Assembly: GCA_025526915.1 (NCBI GenBank)
Contig: JAHLKH010000318.1
Location: 1-20,638 of the forward strand
DNA: 20,638 nt
Direction of reading: 5' to 3'
Source of the DNA: Entophlyctis helioformis
Taxonomy: Eukaryota; Chytridiomycota; Chytridiomycetes; Chytridiales; Chytriomycetaceae
A model generated the notes under the pieces. The model did no database searches, was not told the origin of the DNA, and was given only the letters and a program-made list of their open reading frames with translations. Shown here piece after piece: positions 17,701 through 20,638 of the stretch (positions are counted from its first letter, which is position 1; each line of letters begins with the position of its first letter). The position numbers were made by a program, and so were the translations under genes.

Positions 17701-18295
17701 GAGCCGCGTCAGACGAGATGTGTGCGGTGCCAAGACGGATGGACTCGAGCCGTTCGCTGAGATTCTGCAAGCCATAGTTGTAGCCAGTCTTTGAACCATG
17801 GCGCGCGCCACTTCCGCTCGTTTCGGTTGCTGCCGTTTGCTGTTGCTGTTGCTGCTGCGACTGCTGTTGCTGCTGTTGCTGCTGTTGCTGTTGTTGCTGT
17901 TGTTGCTGCTTCTGCTGCTGTTCTGATAATGCAGATGGTTGCGAGTCTACCGCATCAGAATGGCCAACAGACTGACGCGCTTCTGACCACAGCCGCGCAG
18001 CAGGACTTGACTGCGCAGAGACGGCATTCGATGTCTGGAACGACAGCGGCCGCGGCGTGCGCATATACGACTCGTCGTCTGTGGTCGATACGTCCACACG
18101 CGCAAAGAGAGCATCCGTGTCCTGCGTGAGCTCAAAGCCGTGGTTATGGCTCATGCTGTCTTCTCCAACAAACAGACGGTCGTTCAGCATGGCGACGTTG
18201 TGGTCAAGCGAGAAAACATGTGCTGGCTGCGGCTCCACATGGTCCATTTGGAAAGCGCCGGCTGTCAGCGAAAACGACGGCCCTGCCGCCGCCAT
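14711..18295 (-). CDS. Cep57/PPC89-family centrosome or spindle-pole-body protein
   Basis: The family anchors and binds microtubules at the centrosome or spindle pole body. Exon 1, 18295-17536, starts MAAAGPSFSLTAGAFQMD, carries a polyGln tract (17838-17922) and LQNLSERLESIRLGTAH. The intron 17535-17466 is phase 1. Exon 2, 17465-15911, starts with the coiled coil VVNALRTLQERVGRLEGEK typical of the Cep57 centrosome-localisation domain, then a Pro/Gln-rich stretch, a Cys motif (RCISCRQEIEAERLARNAR), and ends EMPFIVGT. The intron 15910-15821 (90 nt) is phase 0. Exon 3, 15820-14711, reads NTGKSFSVTANLQRVFSLLK, HNPGLCSVCSKRK, an SR-rich linker, then the microtubule-binding helix LALLEDEFRDLRRQYTALV and MLxxKADQI-like METKGDQITILREI. 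A frame break without splice sites lies near 16630-16660 (before RPEFLDRTVRC). The C-terminus is unsure: a neighbouring Ser-rich frame continues to a stop at 14515. Confidence 0.8.
17838..17922 (-). repeat. polyglutamine-coding CAG/CAA tract
   Basis: Mixed CAG and CAA codons encode two Gln runs divided by one Ser, plus one Lys near the start, inside exon 1 of the Cep57-like gene. The codon mixture and frame are kept throughout, which argues for selection at the protein level. Confidence 0.85.
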
Positions 18296-19828
18296 CCTGC
18301 TCCGATCTTGCTGACGGCTGGGACGGCTGAGGCTGCAACGATCCCAAGACGGACGACGTGGTTGTTGCTGGCGTTGCAGTCGTTCCTCCAGCCGTCGCGC
18401 CTGCAGACGAGGAGATGGGTGCTGATGCAGCTGATGCAGAAACAGGCGGAAGCGGCAAGATCGGGGCAGTAAACGACAGTGTAAAGTCGCTGATTCTGCC
18501 ACTGCTGTCGATGCCGCCATCCAGCCCACGCCCACCAAGACCATGGATGGCGTCAATCGTGTCAATGCCGTCGATGGTGCTGTGGTTCAGCCGCAGATCG
18601 GTCAAGTCGGACTGGTCCGGCTGCTGTCGCGAGTTGAACATGGCCGACGTGTTGGCAGTCGCGTCGACGGCTGGATGGGTATTAGCAACACCTGGAAATA
18701 CCTGAGCCAAAGATGGCGCTTGACTTGGCAGTTGGATTGGTGCCTGGAGCAGCCGCAGCAGCAGTAGCATCTGTCCGACGGGGGCCATGTCACGCTCGGC
18801 CAAGCGCTTAAAGTCGTCGAGATCCTGCCGCAGCTGGAAGCTGATGTGCGGAACTCTTGCTCGATCGACGACGTGGTGGACATGCGGGCGGCAGATCCGA
18901 TGGACCGACATGGAAAACGCCTCTGTTGCTGGCAAGCATCGACGCGAACCCCCGTCGTTGATTGAGGCAGCGCCGTGGCCGTTGGCAGCAGGCGGTGGAG
19001 AGTAGGTCAGACGAGCTGAGGACAGCCTGGTCCTTCGCCAAGGCCAGACAACGACTTGGGCATGGGCAGGGGCATTTCCCAATGCGTGCGGGCCAGACGT
19101 TCTGGTGTCGCTGATGCCAGTGTGGATAAACGGCTGGGCAGCGTCCTTTGGCGCGCAGGTCGCGAGGCTGGTCTAGTGGGTTGGTAGTCGCAAGGGCCGG
19201 AGCGGTGGTCGTTGGCGTGGGCGTGACCAATGAGCGAATGTGGCCAAGGGGCGTGGGACGAAGCGCGTGCTGGCAGGAAAGGCGACGCGACGACGACTCT
19301 GGCACGTAGGCAGACGGCGCAGAGCCAGCGGCTGGGCCGGTATCCACCATCCGAGCGGAGGTGGCCACGGCCGGTGCTGGCTGCGACCGTGGCAGCAGAT
19401 GTGGTCGCAGATGTGGTCGCAGGTGCAGATACGGTCGCAGGTGCAGATACGGTTGCAGACGCAGACGCAGCAGGCAGATTGCCAGTGCTGCTTGTCGAGC
19501 CCGCGGCAACAGCAGGAACAGCAGGAACCGCAGGAACCGCAGAAAGGCCGCCGGATGCCGACAGGAGCGACGAGTCGTCGATGGCGCTCGGAGTATCTGA
19601 GCGCAGGACAAGGCCCGCGGCGGTGCCCGATGCGATGCCCGAGGCCGGGCTCATGCTCATGCTCAGGCCGATGCGGTCGCTGAACGGCGGCAGGCGGGAC
19701 GAGTCGAGCGGCGCCTGCGCGAGCTGGTCGATCTGGCGGTCGAGCTCGCGCAGCGCATCCTCGTTGCGGCGGTCGAGGTCGGTCTTCAGGTCGTGCGACA
19801 GCGCCTCGAGGATGAGCGACGTGCTCAT
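18204..19828 (-). CDS. Ala/Ser/Pro-rich coiled protein, or 5' part of the Cep57-like gene
   Basis: A clear start at ATG 19828 gives MSTSLILEALSHDLKTDLDR followed by NEDALRELDRQIDQLAQAP, a short coiled coil. Then comes a low-complexity Ala/Val/Ser/Thr stretch encoded by minisatellites. Coding sense moves to a second frame near 19370-19390 (MVDTGPAAGSAPSAYVPESS) and to a third near 19175 (LATCAPKDAAQPFIHTGISD), which continues through ARVPHISFQLRQDLDDFKRL and AERDMAPVGQMLLLLRLLQA to a stop at 18204. The third frame overlaps the Cep57-like start: GSLQPQPSQPSARSEQDGGG is followed in the other frame by GPSFSLTAGAFQMDHVEP. A single long gene with one more frame error at about 18290 is therefore as likely as two genes. 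Family not recognised. Confidence 0.5.
19393..19475. repeat. coding minisatellite, 12-bp and 18-bp units
   Basis: TGTGGTCGCAGA-type 12-bp units are followed by two TGCAGATACGGTCGCAGG-type 18-bp units. On the minus strand they encode the ATVSAPATVSAPATTSATTS stretch of the Ala/Ser-rich protein. Confidence 0.7.
19507..19542. repeat. 9-bp tandem repeat encoding Ala-Val-Pro
   Basis: AACAGCAGG/AACCGCAGG units repeat four times and encode AVPAVPAVPAV on the minus strand within the gene starting at 19828. Confidence 0.7.
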
Positions 19829-20357
19829 GGCTGCTGCTGGTTGTTGCTGCTGTTGTAGTTGTAGTTGTGGTGGTTGTTGCGGTTTCTGGCAGTAGCAGTG
19901 GCAGTGGCCGGGTGCTGGCTGGCGACCGCACGATCTTGTTCGCGTTGCTCAAAGCCGGACAAGCACGCAGACAGCTGCACGACAGACCGACAAACGCACG
20001 ACAGACAAGGCAGCGGCCGCCAGACGGTTCATTGCCAGAGACCAGAACCACATCAAGCAAAGAGATCTGCACGGCGAGTGACTACTGCTTGCCGTCCATG
20101 GCCCATCCACCACGACTGCTTTGTCCCAAGGGACATGCTCTCGCGGCTGCACTGCCCGACCGCACAACCAGCGAAGCATTGACTGTCAACCCAATATCTC
20201 TGGCCCCCTGTGGCTCTCGGATGCTGCTGCTGCTGGGCATAGAGCGGCACCTGAGCAACTGCACTGTTGTTGGCAAACAGCGATGCTCGACGCGGGCCAA
20301 GATACCACTGGACGCGTCTGAATGAGCCTCGAACCTTGCTGCATTCACAACAACATC
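19829..20357. other. divergent promoter region between two genes
   Basis: The region separates the leftward start at 19828 from the rightward start at 20358. It contains a GTTGTTGCTG-type purine/pyrimidine-biased stretch (19840-19885) just upstream of 19828. The open frames here look random. No TATA box is obvious. Confidence 0.45.
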
Positions 20358-20638
20358 ATGGCTTCAACGGTCATCGTCCTGCAGTCGGACCCACAAGCTT
20401 CACCCGCGGCACAACCACCACCAAGGCTCTCAGTCACATCGTCGCGTCTTGTCCATCAACACACTCTGACAAACACTGAGGCTCGTGAGCACCGTCCATG
20501 TGCTCGCATTCACGCTCTACTACGCGATACCAGACGGCGCAGAGTACTATCGCTACATGACCAACCTGTCATGGGCCGGCATGGCTCTGTATCTCATGTT
20601 ACGTCCACTCATTCCACTCAGTGCCGTCACCCCCTCGC
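20358..20638 (+). CDS. membrane protein, 5' part only
   Basis: ATG 20358 opens MASTVIVLQSDPQASPAAQP, Pro/Ser-rich, to HTLTNTEA near 20483. After a change of frame the reading is LVSTVHVLAFTLYYAIPDGA, then EYYRYMTNLSWAGMALYLML, open to the end of the window. The second part has the look of a first transmembrane helix and a second helix beginning with an aromatic Tyr/Trp-rich loop, as in FAR-17a/AIG1-like or rolling-stone-like multi-pass proteins; that family guess is weak. The change of frame could be an intron ending at CTCTGACAAACACTGAG (branch site and AG at good spacing) with an unidentified donor, or an indel near 20470-20485. Confidence 0.5.
   Translation, partial: MASTVIVLQSDPQASPAAQPPPRLSVTSSRLVHQHTLTNTEAREHRPCARIHALLRDTRRRRVLSLHDQPVMGRHGSVSHVTSTHSTQCRHPL

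Overview
This is eukaryotic nuclear DNA, most likely from a zoosporic fungus such as a chytrid. That placement is an inference. The signs are short introns (about 45-115 nt) with GT...AG ends and often a CTGAC-like branch site, GC-rich and low-complexity (Gln/Ser/Pro/Ala-rich) proteins, divergent genes with short intergenic gaps, Ty3/gypsy integrase relics, an ankyrin-repeat family, and a fungal PPC89-type Cep57 spindle-pole/centrosome protein. No rRNA, tRNA or CRISPR was seen.

Layout, left to right. 1-497 (-): 5' part of a coiled-coil gene with a TATA box near 580. 592-2420: a low-complexity gene (-) facing a diverged, shortened copy of itself (+), together a long imperfect inverted repeat; a four-copy CACGTG array and a 51-bp duplication lie beside it. 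2699-4259 (-): a helical protein with two CSKC motifs. 4540-5481 (-): ankyrin protein 1. 5541-6622 (+): Ty3/gypsy integrase with an intact DD35E triad. 6909-9712 (-): a large gene with an N-terminal NYN nuclease domain and three RRM-like domains, an architecture reminiscent of animal MARF1. 10099-10793 (-): ankyrin protein 2, a paralogue of protein 1. 10879-12864 (+): a multi-exon, roughly seven-pass membrane protein. 13322-13767 (-): a doubtful helical ORF. 13760-14484 (+): a second integrase fragment, truncated in the opposite direction. 14711-18295 (-): the Cep57/PPC89-like gene. 18204-19828 (-): an Ala/Ser/Pro-rich protein that could be a separate gene or the 5' part of the Cep57-like gene. 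20358-end (+): the start of another membrane-protein gene.

A theme of the window is that nearly every host gene is broken by small (1-2 nt or 4 nt) frame changes with no splice signals, while reading sense resumes immediately in another frame. In ankyrin protein 1 this can be proved from the paralogue in the same window. The simplest explanation is indel error in an uncorrected long-read assembly; real decay is the alternative. The coding features are therefore given as gene spans, with frame breaks noted.

The genes do not form an operon-like pathway. The most interesting item is the NYN-RRM-RRM-RRM gene. Next are the pair of complementary integrase relics and the inverted gene pair.
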